This document shows, in pieces, positions 32,651 to 44,159 of a stretch of 64,000 nt of DNA. Within the stretch, counting starts at the first letter, position 1. Each line of letters starts with the position of its first letter. The stretch spans positions 2,480,001 through 2,544,000 of the forward strand of contig CM062382.1 of the NCBI GenBank assembly GCA_031310005.1, given 5' to 3'. The notes beneath the pieces were generated by a model. The model made no database searches. It was given only the letters and a program-made list of their open reading frames with translations, and had not been told where the DNA came from. Source of the DNA: Dactylellina haptotyla. Its lineage: Eukaryota; Ascomycota; Orbiliomycetes; Orbiliales; Orbiliaceae. The position numbers and the translations under genes are program-made.

Positions 32651-34978
32651 TCAAATAGACAATTTCTTCTTACCCCTACTACTAGACGAAGACGACGCTG
32701 GAGACGCTGGCCGCTGGACATGATTGCTCAACGCCATAGAGCTTGAGCTTCTGGAAGATTTGAGACCGCCATTTGGCTCATATTTCGCCTTTAAGCCTGC
32801 TGTTTCTCTCCTCAGCATCTCGTTCTCCCTGAAAAGCACATCTTTCTCCTTCCTGAGCAGCTCAATCTCATGCTTAAGATCTTCCTTCTCTCTTTCGTGC
32901 CGAATCTTCTCATCTCTTTCCTCCAGCCTCCGCTTCCTATCCCGAATCTTCTCCTCTTCTCTCCTTCTCTTTTCCTCGGCTCTCGCCTGCTCTCTTTTGA
33001 ACTTCTCTTCCCGCTTGGCAGCCTCTCTAGAATGCTTCTCCTCTAGCTTCCTCTGCTTCTCTTCTTCTTTCGCTAATCTCGTTGCGATCTTTTTATCGTT
33101 CTTCTCCCGGGTAGTCTGTACTCTCTGAGCAGCTTTCACGGCATCAGTCTGTACCCGTTGCATCGCAATAGAGGACAGTGTAGTATCAGACCTCGTAATC
33201 CCGCTCATATTCATCTCGTTCATCATCTGACCGCTCGTCTGCGACGAATCCATCGAACTGCTCACTTCGTCTTCGCAGTCCTCCCCGGAATCAGCGGTCA
33301 TAAACGACAAATTCGACGCAGAGTCGTCATGGCTCATCGCCCGTTTCAACGCTTCAGCTTCAGGGCTCTCCATACTGCCGGAACTCTCGAGCCCAGCGGT
33401 ACTCCCACTCGAGAGAGTGAATGACGACTCGTTCGTGCTAGAGGAGATTTCTCGATGTGAGCTATCTTCATCTGGGTGTAGCAGATCTTCGGGCTCGTGC
33501 TCATCATCAGAAATATCCTCCTCATGCACCTTCTCGCAAGCCCAGTCCAGGAACTTCTCCGCATCCTTAACGATGCTGCCTGGCGTGCCTCTTTCGACCA
33601 TGAACCTCGGTACGCTACCGCCAGGATCCGATCTGGTAAGCATGATCCACTCGACGGGATTCGTCTCCCCGTCTTCCTCCAAAGAATCCATATCCTCATC
33701 ATCGTTACCAGGTTCATTGATCATGGGCACGGTCTGCGTCGGGGTCTTCTCCTCCTCGTTATCCGGTAATTCGTCCGCCGAAACCGCCTCCCTCAACCTC
33801 GAGTTCTTGTGTGCTTTCAACGCTTCCGCTCCGATTCCTGCAGCCTTCGCACCAGTATCGTCGAACGAGACTGCCTTTCGCGGCGGCTCGCCCACGGTTC
33901 TCGATCGAGGTCTCCCCGCTCGCGGGTTCGAATCAACGTTGAGCATCACCGACGCACGTTGCGTGAGATCGCTAACGCTCATACTCCGCCTCGGTGCAGC
34001 CTCCTCTTCATCTTCGGGAATGATTTCACGAATGAATTCTATAGATTCGTACCTCCCACGGACGAAGCCGGACTGCTCCGGTGCGAGAGAATGGTTGAGC
34101 GGGCGGGAGACCATGGTGAATTCCCGCCCTTGCCGGCCGGATCGCGATGGCACGGATGTCCTTGGCGGGGCGTGCGTGGAGGACGTTATGCACGCTGTAA
34201 CAAAGTCTCTGGGTGCTGATGGACCGGGAAACTGCGCCGACAGATGATATACTACAGCAAATTACATCATCATGTCAGCATCTACTCCAAACCTATAAAA
34301 TATATATATATATTGGGGGATATAAAAGAAAAGAAGAGAAAGAAAAAACTCACCATCAATTCTGCCAACGCCCTTGGCAACTTTCCTCTCCAACCTCCGT
34401 TCCGCACCGATACCCCTCACTCCAGCCGGAATAACCATCCCCTCCCAATCCTCATCGGTGCCAACATTCTCTCTACTCTGGCCCATCCTCCTCCCCAGAC
34501 TCTCCTCAAACTCCCTCCTCAGTCCTTTCCTGAACCGAGCGAACCCAATGCCCTCGTGCACGCTCCGTCTGGCGAACCACGCACCGTTGCCATCCTTCGC
34601 GGCGAGCTTGTACACTTTTATATCGTGCGGATTGGCACCACCCGGTTTGATTTCCTTCCAATCCTTGGTGAAGACCGAGGCATCATCGGGTGCGTTGGGC
34701 CGTGCGGGTGACGGGGTGATGGTTAATCTGGAGGATGTCGAGGAGGAGTTGTTGGATGTACCGGATGCTATGGAGGATACGGTCCCCGCTCGGGATCTAG
34801 CTGTTGTGGGTAGCGGTTTGGGGGGTGGAGGCGGGATGGGGAGGGTGTCGATTATGATGGCGGCGTTCTCGAAGGTGGTGTCGAGGAATGGTTCGAGGGA
34901 GGGTTCGTCGACGGGGAGGGTGGACTCGTCTATCGGGGAGAGGTTTGCGAGGGCCTTGTAGAGATCCGCGGGCGCCAT
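32651..34978 (-). CDS. DUF3074 (START-like) domain protein with coiled-coil tail
   Basis: Two exons, 34978-34354 and 34251-32651, with a 102-base intron, encode 741 residues. The first exon ends GVGRID and the second continues VYHLSAQFPGPSAPRDFVT, which confirms the junction. The DUF3074 signature runs from about residue 105 to 410. It includes KVYKLAAKDGNGAWFARRSVHEG, read here in two parts as KVYKLAAKDG and AWFARRSVHEG, then GFVRGRYESIEFIREI and NPVEWIMLTRSDPGGSVPRF. This fungal domain is related to START lipid-binding folds, so a lipid-binding role is plausible but unproven. The middle is an acidic Ser-rich region. The C terminus (about 580-700) is a Glu/Lys/Arg coiled coil ending in a Ser-rich basic stretch (SSSSSRGKKKLSI). 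No signal peptide or membrane helix is seen. Confidence 0.9.
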
Positions 34979-36549
34979 GGTGGGCTATTTTTGTGTGTTT
35001 TTTAGTGTAGTTGTTTGCTGTGCTCTCCGCTCGCGTGGCGGTAGGTCGGTAGGTAGCTGGTAGTCTTGCGTGGGGGGTGGGAAGCGGATGCTACGGAATC
35101 ATAGGTGTAATAGGTGTAAAAAGGTGCTCGTCGCCGCAAAAGAATCGATTACAGCTTATTCTGAGACGGTATTCATGGGATTGAAGCTATCGAGATGTCC
35201 AGGAGAGGTCGAGTGAAGGGGGAACGGGGTCGGTGGAGGACGTTGAGGCCGGGGCGTTCGGAGCCGGCTGAGAAAAGAGACAGCCGTTGCGGTGAGGCAG
35301 CAGCAGCTTGAGACAGGCGAAACCCAAACGGCAGCTGGGCGGGCGGTGCTACCTTCCCGTGCAATTCGATTCGATTTGATTCAGGAACGGGGGACAATAC
35401 GGCAAGAAACAGAAAACGAAGAGTGTAAAATCGAAGAACAGGAGGAGAAGAACAGGAAGAAGGACAGAGAGAAGATTGAAGGCAAAATAGGGCAAGGCAG
35501 AAAGAATCCCTCGAAGGATCGATCGATTTGATGCTGCTAACGTAATGACGACAAGCCGCAACAACGCAGCCGTATTCCCTTCGTACAGCAGCAGGCTGAT
35601 TATAACAGAACGAGCCCTCAAACGGGTTCAGCCGCGATCCGCTCCAGCTAGCGTCGGTCTTTTCGGGCATGCAAAAAGCGATTGATCTCTGCCAGTCTCC
35701 TTGGAATAATCAGTGTGCAGCAAGCGGTGGGCACGCTGGTGCACACTTCACTCACTAATGATGACGTTATCCTTTGGTATAGCGGACTGCCGGCTGATTC
35801 CCACGCCGGCAAACTTTTTCTGGTGCTGCTCGCCCTGCAAATTGCTAAGCGGACCTGACCAGAAACAGCCAAACCCGTTCTGCTGACATGCATTTCACGT
35901 TCAGATTCGAGCTAGTCGGCACATCCAGACATCACTCTTTCCTCATTGTGAGTTCACCCGCGGCACTACCCTGCTTGACCTTTCCAAGATCTCAAAACCC
36001 GTCCCAAATTCCTGCAATGGGTGTACCGGGGATTGGTCTGATTATACTCTATTTAAATACGACTGCCACTGTGTTGTGTGGGGGGGTTGTATCCGTACTC
36101 AATAATATATCTAAACAGAACTGAATGAATGAAGAGAAAAGTATTAATCAGTCCAGTTATATTGTGTATCTTCTACTAGCTATAATTAGGCCGTTTATCG
36201 TACAAATGACAGCTCAATGAGTAAATCACCGTCTTAACCTGACGATATCAGCTCCATATTGACTCCCAGTCGGACGAACTGATATTCAGGGTCCCGATTC
36301 AACCTCCTCCCTCGGGTCGATATCCGTTACCGTGTCTGCCCCATCCGTAAACATCCGCCCCCCAAAGAAAACCCACCGAGGCTCCGAACCCTCGATCCAA
36401 TCAATGCAATTGGACTCTTTGATATCTCCGTGCCTTCGTCCGAAATATCCCTAAGCACTGCAACCACCTGACATCGAATTATAATTATAATTATAACAAG
36501 TATAAACTATAATTATATTCCAATAGAGGTCTAGATCTACCGGATCACA
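34979..36549. other. Intergenic region
   Basis: About 1.6 kb between the DUF3074 start and the stop of the hydrolase gene. A small AT-rich repeat (AATTAT units) lies at about 36478-36520 and could form a hairpin. Frames in the region are short or run through G/A-rich leader DNA. No gene is supported. Confidence 0.55.
36478..36520. repeat. AATTAT microsatellite, self-complementary
   Basis: Tandem AATTAT units followed after a short spacer by a partial inverted copy. It lies just beyond the stop of the hydrolase gene, so it may sit in its 3' UTR. Confidence 0.7.
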
Positions 36550-37671
36550 CTACTCCAATACCAAACTTTCCCCGTTGCCGACCTCGACATAGCACTCCTT
36601 CACCCCTTCCTCCTCCACCTCCTCCACCTTCCATGTCTTTCGGTACAGCATCCTACCCACCATCCCTCCCGCCGTCTTGATCTCGTCGTGCGTCCCTACC
36701 CAGTACCTCACCCCTTCCCCGCCATTACACCCCTTCACCGCCTTCACCGCATTGCGCATCCCCAGATTCAGCTGTTTATACCGTAGCCACCCAACCCTCA
36801 CATCGTGCAATCCGTGCAGCAGCGCCACAACCTCCACCTTGGGTTCGCACCTCTTCAACCCCTCCAGCGTATCCGCTACCGTCCCGTGCGGCGTATACAG
36901 CACACACTGCGCTCTCTCCTGTTCCGTAGACGCATACATCCCCATATCCCAAGTAACCATCACGCTCGAATGATAATACAGCGCATTCCCAGGACTCTCC
37001 ACCCTCGCCATCCCAATCCACTCCGGCAGCAACCCCTTCTCCTCCTTCCCCTTCCGCCAATCCCACCCTTCTGCAGCCCCCTTCGGAAACTTACCCACCT
37101 CCACAACCCTCTCAAAGTGCTTCCACCCTCTGATGATCTCCAGCGCCTTATCGTTCGCGAAAACAGGCACCCCCTTATCAACCTCCATCAACGTCGCCTT
37201 ATGACAATGATCCGTAAACTCGTGCGAAATAACCACCGCATCCAACCTCCCGCCGTCCGTGGCCCCCGGATCAACCGAGGATATAAACTCCCCGACGAGG
37301 TCTATACTCCCCAGCGCGGGCGTCACAGCGTGCCATTGTGTTGAAAACCACGTGAAATAATCCGACTGCGGACCCGACAACCACGGGTCGAATAATATCC
37401 GGAAGTATTTGCGGTTATTCGCATTCGGTGCGGCGGGCGGGTAAGGTAACAGGAGCAACCAGGTCGTGTCGGCGTTGAGATGGGTGAGTATCGGTCGTCC
37501 CGGCGCGATATCGAGCTTCTTGCTGCTGTCGCTGCCCTCGCTTAACTCTTGAGCAGTAGCTTGCGCTTGCCGTTTTGCGGGGTTAGACTGCTGCTGCTGC
37601 TGCTGCTGCTGCTTCCCCTGCGCCGGCGGTAGCTGGTTCGCAATGAACGGGAACTTGAACGTCGGTTTCAT
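36550..37671 (-). CDS. Metallo-beta-lactamase-fold hydrolase
   Basis: A single exon of 373 residues from ATG 37671. After a short N terminus there is a run of eight Gln (residues 21-28) and a disordered segment. The folded domain then begins with NADTTWLLLLP and the strand-loop YFRILFDPWLSG, typical of the MBL fold. The metal-binding motif reads VVISHEFTDHCHK: H150, D154 and H155 match the HxHxDH pattern, but the second His is Phe152. H157 follows closely and could substitute. Later blocks include WDMGMY and VVALLHGLHD, which may supply further metal ligands. A hydrolytic role on an unknown substrate is likely. I believe related fungal proteins share the HEFTDH form, so it is probably a subfamily feature and not damage. 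Cytosolic by absence of targeting signals. Confidence 0.85.
   Translation of the reverse strand: MKPTFKFPFIANQLPPAQGKQQQQQQQQSNPAKRQAQATAQELSEGSDSSKKLDIAPGRPILTHLNADTTWLLLLPYPPAAPNANNRKYFRILFDPWLSGPQSDYFTWFSTQWHAVTPALGSIDLVGEFISSVDPGATDGGRLDAVVISHEFTDHCHKATLMEVDKGVPVFANDKALEIIRGWKHFERVVEVGKFPKGAAEGWDWRKGKEEKGLLPEWIGMARVESPGNALYYHSSVMVTWDMGMYASTEQERAQCVLYTPHGTVADTLEGLKRCEPKVEVVALLHGLHDVRVGWLRYKQLNLGMRNAVKAVKGCNGGEGVRYWVGTHDEIKTAGGMVGRMLYRKTWKVEEVEEEGVKECYVEVGNGESLVLE
37595..37615. repeat. CTG/CAG repeat encoding Gln run
   Basis: Near-pure CAG repeat on the coding strand near the start of the hydrolase gene. Being a pure triplet, it is likely to vary in length between isolates. Confidence 0.75.
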
Positions 37672-38322
37672 AGCTGTAGAAAATTACCATGTAAACAAAT
37701 GTGGAAGTGAGTGAAAAGGGCCAGTGTTAAATGGAGCTTCGAAAATGGTTATAATGACCTTTTCAAACTCGATTTTACCCGCTGGCGCATGACCTCCCGT
37801 GGCCAATGCTCATGCATGGTGGCGGCGCCCGTTCGTTAAGCTTTTGAAACTCAGGATAGCTAGCTAGCTTTGCAAAACGTCCCACGGCTCAATTTCCCAT
37901 GTGCGACTCTTGACGACATCGATTCCCAATCCTTGTAGCTGTTCGAACGCCACCAAAATAATAATAAGAATAAAAACAATAACGGTTATTGGACTGGGTT
38001 TCTAACAAAATCGCCTGTATTGATGATATAAAGTCGTTTCCTCTACTTGTATCGGTATAACCCCAACTCCAAATAAATTTTAAAAGAATAATTTGAATGC
38101 TCCATATAATCCAATCCTCCCAGCAAAAGAAAACGATGTAAGAAAACGCCTTTTTTTGCAGTTCCCGCCATATAGAAAGTAAGCTATGTGTAGAGCGTAA
38201 ATGAAATACAAGAGTGGAATGAATAATAAAAGAAGCCATACAACCAATAGAAGTTAAAAAAAAGAACACCATAAAGATAAGTCTTTTATCCATCCAAAAG
38301 AAGAACATAAAAACCCAACCAG
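37672..38322. other. Intergenic spacer
   Basis: 650 bases between the hydrolase start and the myotubularin stop. AT-rich in the part next to the myotubularin gene. A TAGCTAGCTAGC stretch lies near 37858. No gene is seen. Confidence 0.6.
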
Positions 38323-41229
38323 CTACACCAGCTCCAGCTCCTCCAAACTCTTGCTAATCGGCTTCTTATCGCTCCGGGGAGTCTTGCTCCTCGAAAATCT
38401 GGAACCGATACCCCCCGCATTCCGCCCCCCGGCCCTCGGACTAGGAGAGAGTACCACATCAACAGCTTCGTGTCCGCCTAACGGGTCCGAATTACCGTCG
38501 ATCGAAAGCGGGTCCGGCTCCTCTTCCAGCCCTTCACCGTTATTTTTCTTCTCGGGTGTGGCATCGAGCGAGATAACAGGCGGAGAGGACATCCTCGAAT
38601 CGCTCTCCTCGACCTGCACGGACTCGGATATATCAAGTACCGTGCTCGACGCAACCGTTGCACAGTTGCTCGCTTCATCGAGCTTATCCTGCGCCTCGGG
38701 AGTCTCAATAAGCACGGGATCCCCATCCTCATTGATATCAGATGTAACACTCTGCCCTTCAGCCAGCGCCGTCGCCAACTCAGTTCCCAGGACGGGCACC
38801 GACTTTGCAATATCTGCCTCAGTAGCATCAGCCGACTCCGGGGAACTGAGCTTGCCCTTAGCATCTTCCGCTACAACAACAGGACTCTGTCCGGAAACCG
38901 CAGGGCTTCCTGGTCCGAGACTCGCAGCCCTCATCGGCGATGGCTCCCCGCCCTTCCCGAAGATAGACATACGCCCGTTCATCTCGTCATTTGTCCGGCC
39001 AAATATCTCCGGCCACCACTTAACGGTACTACCGCTCACCATGGGGAAGATCACCCTCCCGCCGACTCCCCTCTCATCATCATCAACAGCAGGATCATAA
39101 TCAGGATTCATCCACTCCTGCCGCCTCCCCAAAAAGTAATCCCAGACAGATCTCGTCCGCTTCTCCACCTTCGCATCCAATCGCTCCTTCTCAGAGTTAT
39201 ACAGGAAAGTTCCATACTGGCACGAATACAAATGATATAGAAGCCGTCGCAAGAACCTCTCATTGTACTCAAACCGCGTCGGGTGCTGCAAGATCATCTG
39301 GTACGTTGCATCCAAAAACTGGTGGAACACCGGCGATGTCTCCCTCACATTTACCCCCTTGTCCTTTTTACTCTTCCCGCTTCTCGGCGTCGGGCTATCC
39401 AGTCCCTCGGGATCGGAATCGTCATCCCCGCCCATGAAATTACTCGCCTGTTGGTTGAAGAACATTTTCGCTGCCCCGAGCGCCTGCTCGAATCCACTGC
39501 CCTGTCCAGAGCTACCCGTATCCGCGGGTTGGGAAAACCACTTGTCGGAACTGAGGAACCCGCACCGGTCTCGGAACTTATACCCGAACGACACCCAGTC
39601 CTTCTCCACGAGTACCATGAACCCCTCGAGCGTCCGGAAATACGGATCGAGACAGATCTGTGCTAGGGACGCCAGTTGCGCCGTCCTATCCCATCCGTCG
39701 GAACAGTGTATCAGCACGTGGGAGTGCTCCAGCGCCACCTGCCGCACGATAACCCCGGTCCCGTCGAGAAGCGAAGTAACATGCCGGAGCCAGTTGCTCT
39801 TCGACAGGAGCTCTCGGTTCGCGGGGAACGGCGTGATGTCCGAATCCTTGATCGCCTCGATCACTTTCTCCAGGGACTTGCGCATGACGTGAATGTTATC
39901 GATGCCCAGGTACTCCTTCTTCGCGAACTTGTAGTTCTCCATGACCTCTGACCCCGCACCCGTGGCGTGCTGGGCGTAGGCGTTAACGCTAGGTCGAGCA
40001 TCGACTATCAGGTTCGATTGTTGGGCTCCGTATATCAGTTTAGCGCCCTGCTCCACGTTCACCAACGATTGTGAAGACGAAGTCGCTTCCGGGTCCGAGA
40101 TACCCAGCGAAGCGTACCCTGATGCGTTGGAGGACTTGAAGATGGCATGTATCAGCTTCTCGTCTTGTATGCTTCGGTTCTTCTGGAGGCCCGTGAGAGG
40201 CTGGGCGCAGCGGGTCAAGGTGCAGTTGTTGACATTGTGAATGTACGTGAGAGCGGGGACTCGCTGGCGGGAACGGAATTTGGCGACGTAGTTTAGAGTA
40301 TTGTCCGATATTGTGACGGGGACATATAGTTTTGCGGGGTACGTATCGCAGAACTGTATCAAATAGAAAACGTCATTAATAAACGAAGCTCAGCTTGCTC
40401 GGACCATAAAGAAGGTGGAACTAACGCTGTAATTGCTGTTGATGGTGGACAGCCTCCAGTCTTGTGTTATCCCTTGTCTGTCAAACTCCTTCTGGGCATC
40501 GTATAGCTTCCACCCGTTAAATGGAGCCTCGACTTTGGTCGGTTTATAAATAAAGGCATACAGCCGCTCGACGGTTCCTATGCACCCGAGTTTTAGACCA
40601 TCTTATCTGTGAGTACGCATATTATGGAGTTTTTTTTTCATACCACCACAGGTCAACCGCTTTATACTGTCAAAGACATCCTTCGCCTCCTGCTCAGTGT
40701 CGAAGCAGAACGTGATGAACGTGAAATCTCGACACCGCAGTCGTATAGCGAGTGCCTGTAACCGCTTCTGCGCCTCCACAGCGGACAGCGTCGATTCATC
40801 GCTCATATTGCTGGTTTCGCGGGTGATGCTCCGTCGTTCGAGAGGGGCAGCTGGAATAGCTCCCCCGTTGCCGTCGTTGGTGCCGTTACTCCCACTGCTG
40901 CCCGTGCTGACTGGGGTTTCGGCATCCCGCGGGCTGACATAGCTGCCGATACAGCGTCGTTCGACGGTGTTGATTATTGGGTAGGTGACCCAGATTTCCG
41001 GGGCGGTTCGCGGGGTGGAGGGGTCCTTGTCCGGATGGGTTTTGCGTTTGAAGATGAGGTGATGGGCGGTGATGTGGAGGGTTCCGTGGATTGGGTTGCC
41101 GCCGTGGAGGAGGACGACGTGCTCGACCTGTTTGATGGTGGCATTAGAAGAGGGTGATGATGCTCGTGCTGGGGTGGAGCCGGAGAGACGGGTGGAGGAT
41201 TTTACCCGTGCGACTTTAATGTATTCCAT
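38323..41229 (-). CDS. YMR1: Myotubularin-type phosphoinositide 3-phosphatase
   Basis: Three exons, 41229-40644, 40577-40426 and 40353-38323, join in phase to 922 residues. Residues about 1-200 form a PH-GRAM domain (HVVLLHGGNPIHGTLHITAH). The phosphatase domain follows (PALTYIHNVNNCTLTRCAQP). Its active-site loop HCSDGWDRT, at about residues 462-470, has the catalytic Cys, Asp and Arg intact. Conserved blocks after it include EKDWVSFGYKFRDRCGF and PVFHQFLDATYQM. The enzyme removes the 3-phosphate from PI3P and PI(3,5)P2 and so limits endosomal PI3P; the single yeast homologue is Ymr1. The last 250 residues are a Ser/Glu-rich disordered tail with no FYVE or coiled-coil domain. The first intron border (exon 1 ending TCG, next exon starting GTVERLYAF) is the least certain splice call. 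Confidence 0.95.
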
Positions 41230-41779
41230 GGTGAGGGAGAGAAGAAGATATTGAAGCTAGGTGAGGTGGTGATGATCGTATGGGGGAGAGGAGCAATAAG
41301 TAGTCGTGGTAGTGGTAGCAATGTTCTTGAGGACAGGAAGCTCACACCAGAGAGAGAGCTCTAGCTGGCGGAACTGCCGGATGCACGAAGCCGCTGTTAT
41401 CTCGAGAGCATCGGCCGGACACCGCACTTCTGCTGGAAGAGATAGCGAGGCTCTGTTGTAGCACACAGGCTGGGAGGTATTGGTGATGGGGGACTACGGC
41501 TGGAGGTTGGAGGTTGGAGGAGGTTGTTGAGATATCCGCTGGCTGGCCTGGCGGGGTGGTGTCAGGCAGGCTAATCAGATTAGCTGTCCCGCTGCTCTCC
41601 AGCCGAGACATGCATGACGACGCTCCAACACCCAACGCACTTTCCCGTCACGGCTACGTGTATACTTTTATACATCTTCACATATATGCACATATATGCA
41701 TGGGTATATTCTCTTTCTATATCTTAATATTGGGTATATATATAAAGAGGAGTTATCTCAACAGGTCGTCTGTCGTAAT
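41230..41779. other. Promoter of myotubularin gene and 3' flank of small secreted protein gene
   Basis: 550 bases. It contains a short CACATATATG duplication at about 41680-41700. No gene is seen. Confidence 0.6.
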
Positions 41780-42385
41780 CTAGACGCTCGTCTGCCCAAC
41801 AAAATCCACCGCCTTGGACGCCTTGCCCGCGTTCTTCTTATCCGTCGCAATGTTCTTCGCCAGCTTGGTCAGCGAGTCGTCCAGCGCGGCCTTGTCGGAG
41901 GCCGACACCGTCTGGCCGGCTGCTTCCTTCTTTGCAATTCCGATCTGGCGGATCTGTGCCAACCCGGTGAGCTTGAGCACCTATTCATCGCATCTCAATT
42001 AGCAAATCACTTCCAATATTCAAAGGTAATATATGTATAAAGCGCATACCTTATTCTTGATCTTTCCAACCTGCAGCGCATCCGCGTCAGCTCCCGATGC
42101 TGCATCGATAGCCGGGTTGAACGCTTCGGTCTCCGCGTTCTCCGCGTTACTCCTCTCCACCTTGAGAATGGCTAAGTCGGCATCGCTGATCGCAGCGAGA
42201 TTGCTCAAATCGAGCCCGGCCGCCCAAACAGCTTTAGCTTCCGCTTCAGCGTTACCACCAACACCGGAAGAGATAGACATGTCGTTGTACGCGAGTAGTG
42301 TCAAAGCTCTCCTATTGATCGGCGCAGCACCGGTGAGGGTGGCGGAGAGGACGGTAAAGACGGTAAAGATGACTGAGGAACGCAT
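41780..42385 (-). CDS. Small cysteine-free secreted protein
   Basis: Two exons, 42385-42050 and 41980-41780, with a 69-base intron in phase 0, encode 178 residues. The N terminus MRSSVIFTVFTVLSATLTG is a clear signal peptide with likely cleavage after GAA or AAP, near residue 21. The mature protein is Ala/Asp-rich and has no Cys, which is unusual for a secreted fungal effector. The conserved-looking core, ENAETEAFNPAIDAASG and then DALQVGKIKNKVLKLTG, spans the intron, which confirms the splice. From memory this core is shared by small secreted proteins in other filamentous ascomycetes, with no known function. It is probably an extracellular helical protein. There is no membrane anchor or GPI signal. 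Confidence 0.88.
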
Positions 42386-44159
42386 TTTGAAGTGTGTCTC
42401 GTTTTTCTTCTTAAAACAGAAATATATCAAGATGAAAAAGGTATCGTAGGATCGAAGAAATTTCCAAAAAAGAGCGGATAAGTAAGAATAATGGTAAGAA
42501 GATCGTTTGTAGAAAAAATGAATGAACCGATCCTGCGGTAAACGAAGCGAATGTGTCCAAAGCACAGTAAATTGAAAGGAGAGAGGGAACTGTTGAGATA
42601 TCGAAGCTTCAACCTGGAATGCCTGCCGAGGAAAGAAAAGACGAACTTCAAGCTCGCTACCGGTGGGTATTTATACATAAATTGTTCATCTATAGCAGAA
42701 ATCGAAGAATAATCTCTACCCCTCCGGAGACTTGTTTATCCGCCTCCATAAAACACTGTCAAGGTTGGAAAAGACGTACGCCGGCGAATACTTCATGGTT
42801 ATACCCCGTACGTCAAAGCTGTCGAAGCTTGTTTTCTCGGTCTGAAACCTTTGGAACGTTCAGAACCATGGCGCCGTGTATCAATATCAAAAACTTCTCA
42901 GAATATATTATCATTAAAACTGCGATTTATAGGGGGAGGATCCCGAATAAGAGATGGAGAAAGAATGCACGGTCCAGCACCTAATATACAGGATTGAAAA
43001 ATTCGCCAAATATAGTGCACATCCACAGATTGTGGAGTTATAAGTGGTGGGAAAACCCGATAGTAAAAAGTCTGGTGTCGCAGTTCTGGCGGTTGCGCTA
43101 TATTTCATGTTTGAAGGGAAAATTTCTCTCTATATCAGCGGCCAAAAAATTATAGTAGGGCGTGCGTGCGGGCGTGCGAATGTTTCGTCATAACTTGCCA
43201 ACCCCAGATGTTTTGAACGTTTTGTCGCGGTGCGTGTTTCAACGCTGGCGGTGAAGGAGAGAGTTCGCGGGTGGGTCAGACGCCGCCAAACGCAACATGT
43301 TCCAAGACTTCTTGCCGTGGGTGAATTTGAAGCACCAACCTTAAAATCCGAACGAGCGCTTCAAGAACCTTTTAAAAATTATCGTATACTACAAATTTCT
43401 CTTTACGGAAAACCGGAACGGAAGGAATATTCGATAATTTTTTATTTCTTTGATCTGTGTATTACGATATATCTATTACACCTTATGATCGATATTAGGT
43501 AATTAGCAAATACCACAATCTCTCCCCAGCAGCCTGACCTTCAAGGCCATTATACACCCCATGATCAACCCAACCGTAAGCCGCTGGGAGATCCTCATCC
43601 TCAACAAAATAAGAAAAAGTAATACCGACAGAAGCGCAATACAAGAAATAACAGAATTATAACATGTAAAACGAGAGTAGAGATCTGACTTTCCGCTGGT
43701 TTTCGCTCGAAGGATTTCGCAATAGTCGAAAGAACAAGAGTAGGTATAAAGTACAGGTAAGAGAACCCTGCTGCTATCAAAACACACCTTAAAAACGCCA
43801 GTGAACAAACAAAGCAATAAGAACCCCCCCAAAAAAGTCAGACCAAGCGCGGGTAGTACTCCCCTATATTTTCCCACCCCTTCACAAAAGAAAGACAACA
43901 GGCCTGTTGATTAGTTGATTTTGGTTTTTCGCCGTGAACCCCCTTTCCCGCCCGACAATATGGTATATGTATATAAAAATAAAACAAAATAATAAAAGGA
44001 AAGTTTATACAAAGGGAAAATAAAAAAATAAAAAGAGGCTGATTTGTTTCATGAAACAGAGAGAGGGAGGTCGGCGTGTGTGTGTGATTGATTGTTCACA
44101 TTCCCACTCTCGTTTTTTCTCTCTGCCTGGTCGGGCCCCGCGGGTGTAGGAAATTTAAA
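42386..44159. other. Intergenic region
   Basis: About 1.8 kb between the secreted-protein start and the stop of the surface-protein gene. It includes the promoter of the former. A hydrophobic minus-strand frame (43503-43898) begins at a TTG codon and is not supported as a gene. The frame at 43230-43502 is GTG/ATG-ambiguous and short. Confidence 0.5.

Noticed and set aside
43503-43898. Hydrophobic minus-strand frame of 131 codons
   Set aside because: It starts at TTG, has no upstream exon, and its hydrophobicity reflects A/T-rich non-coding DNA.
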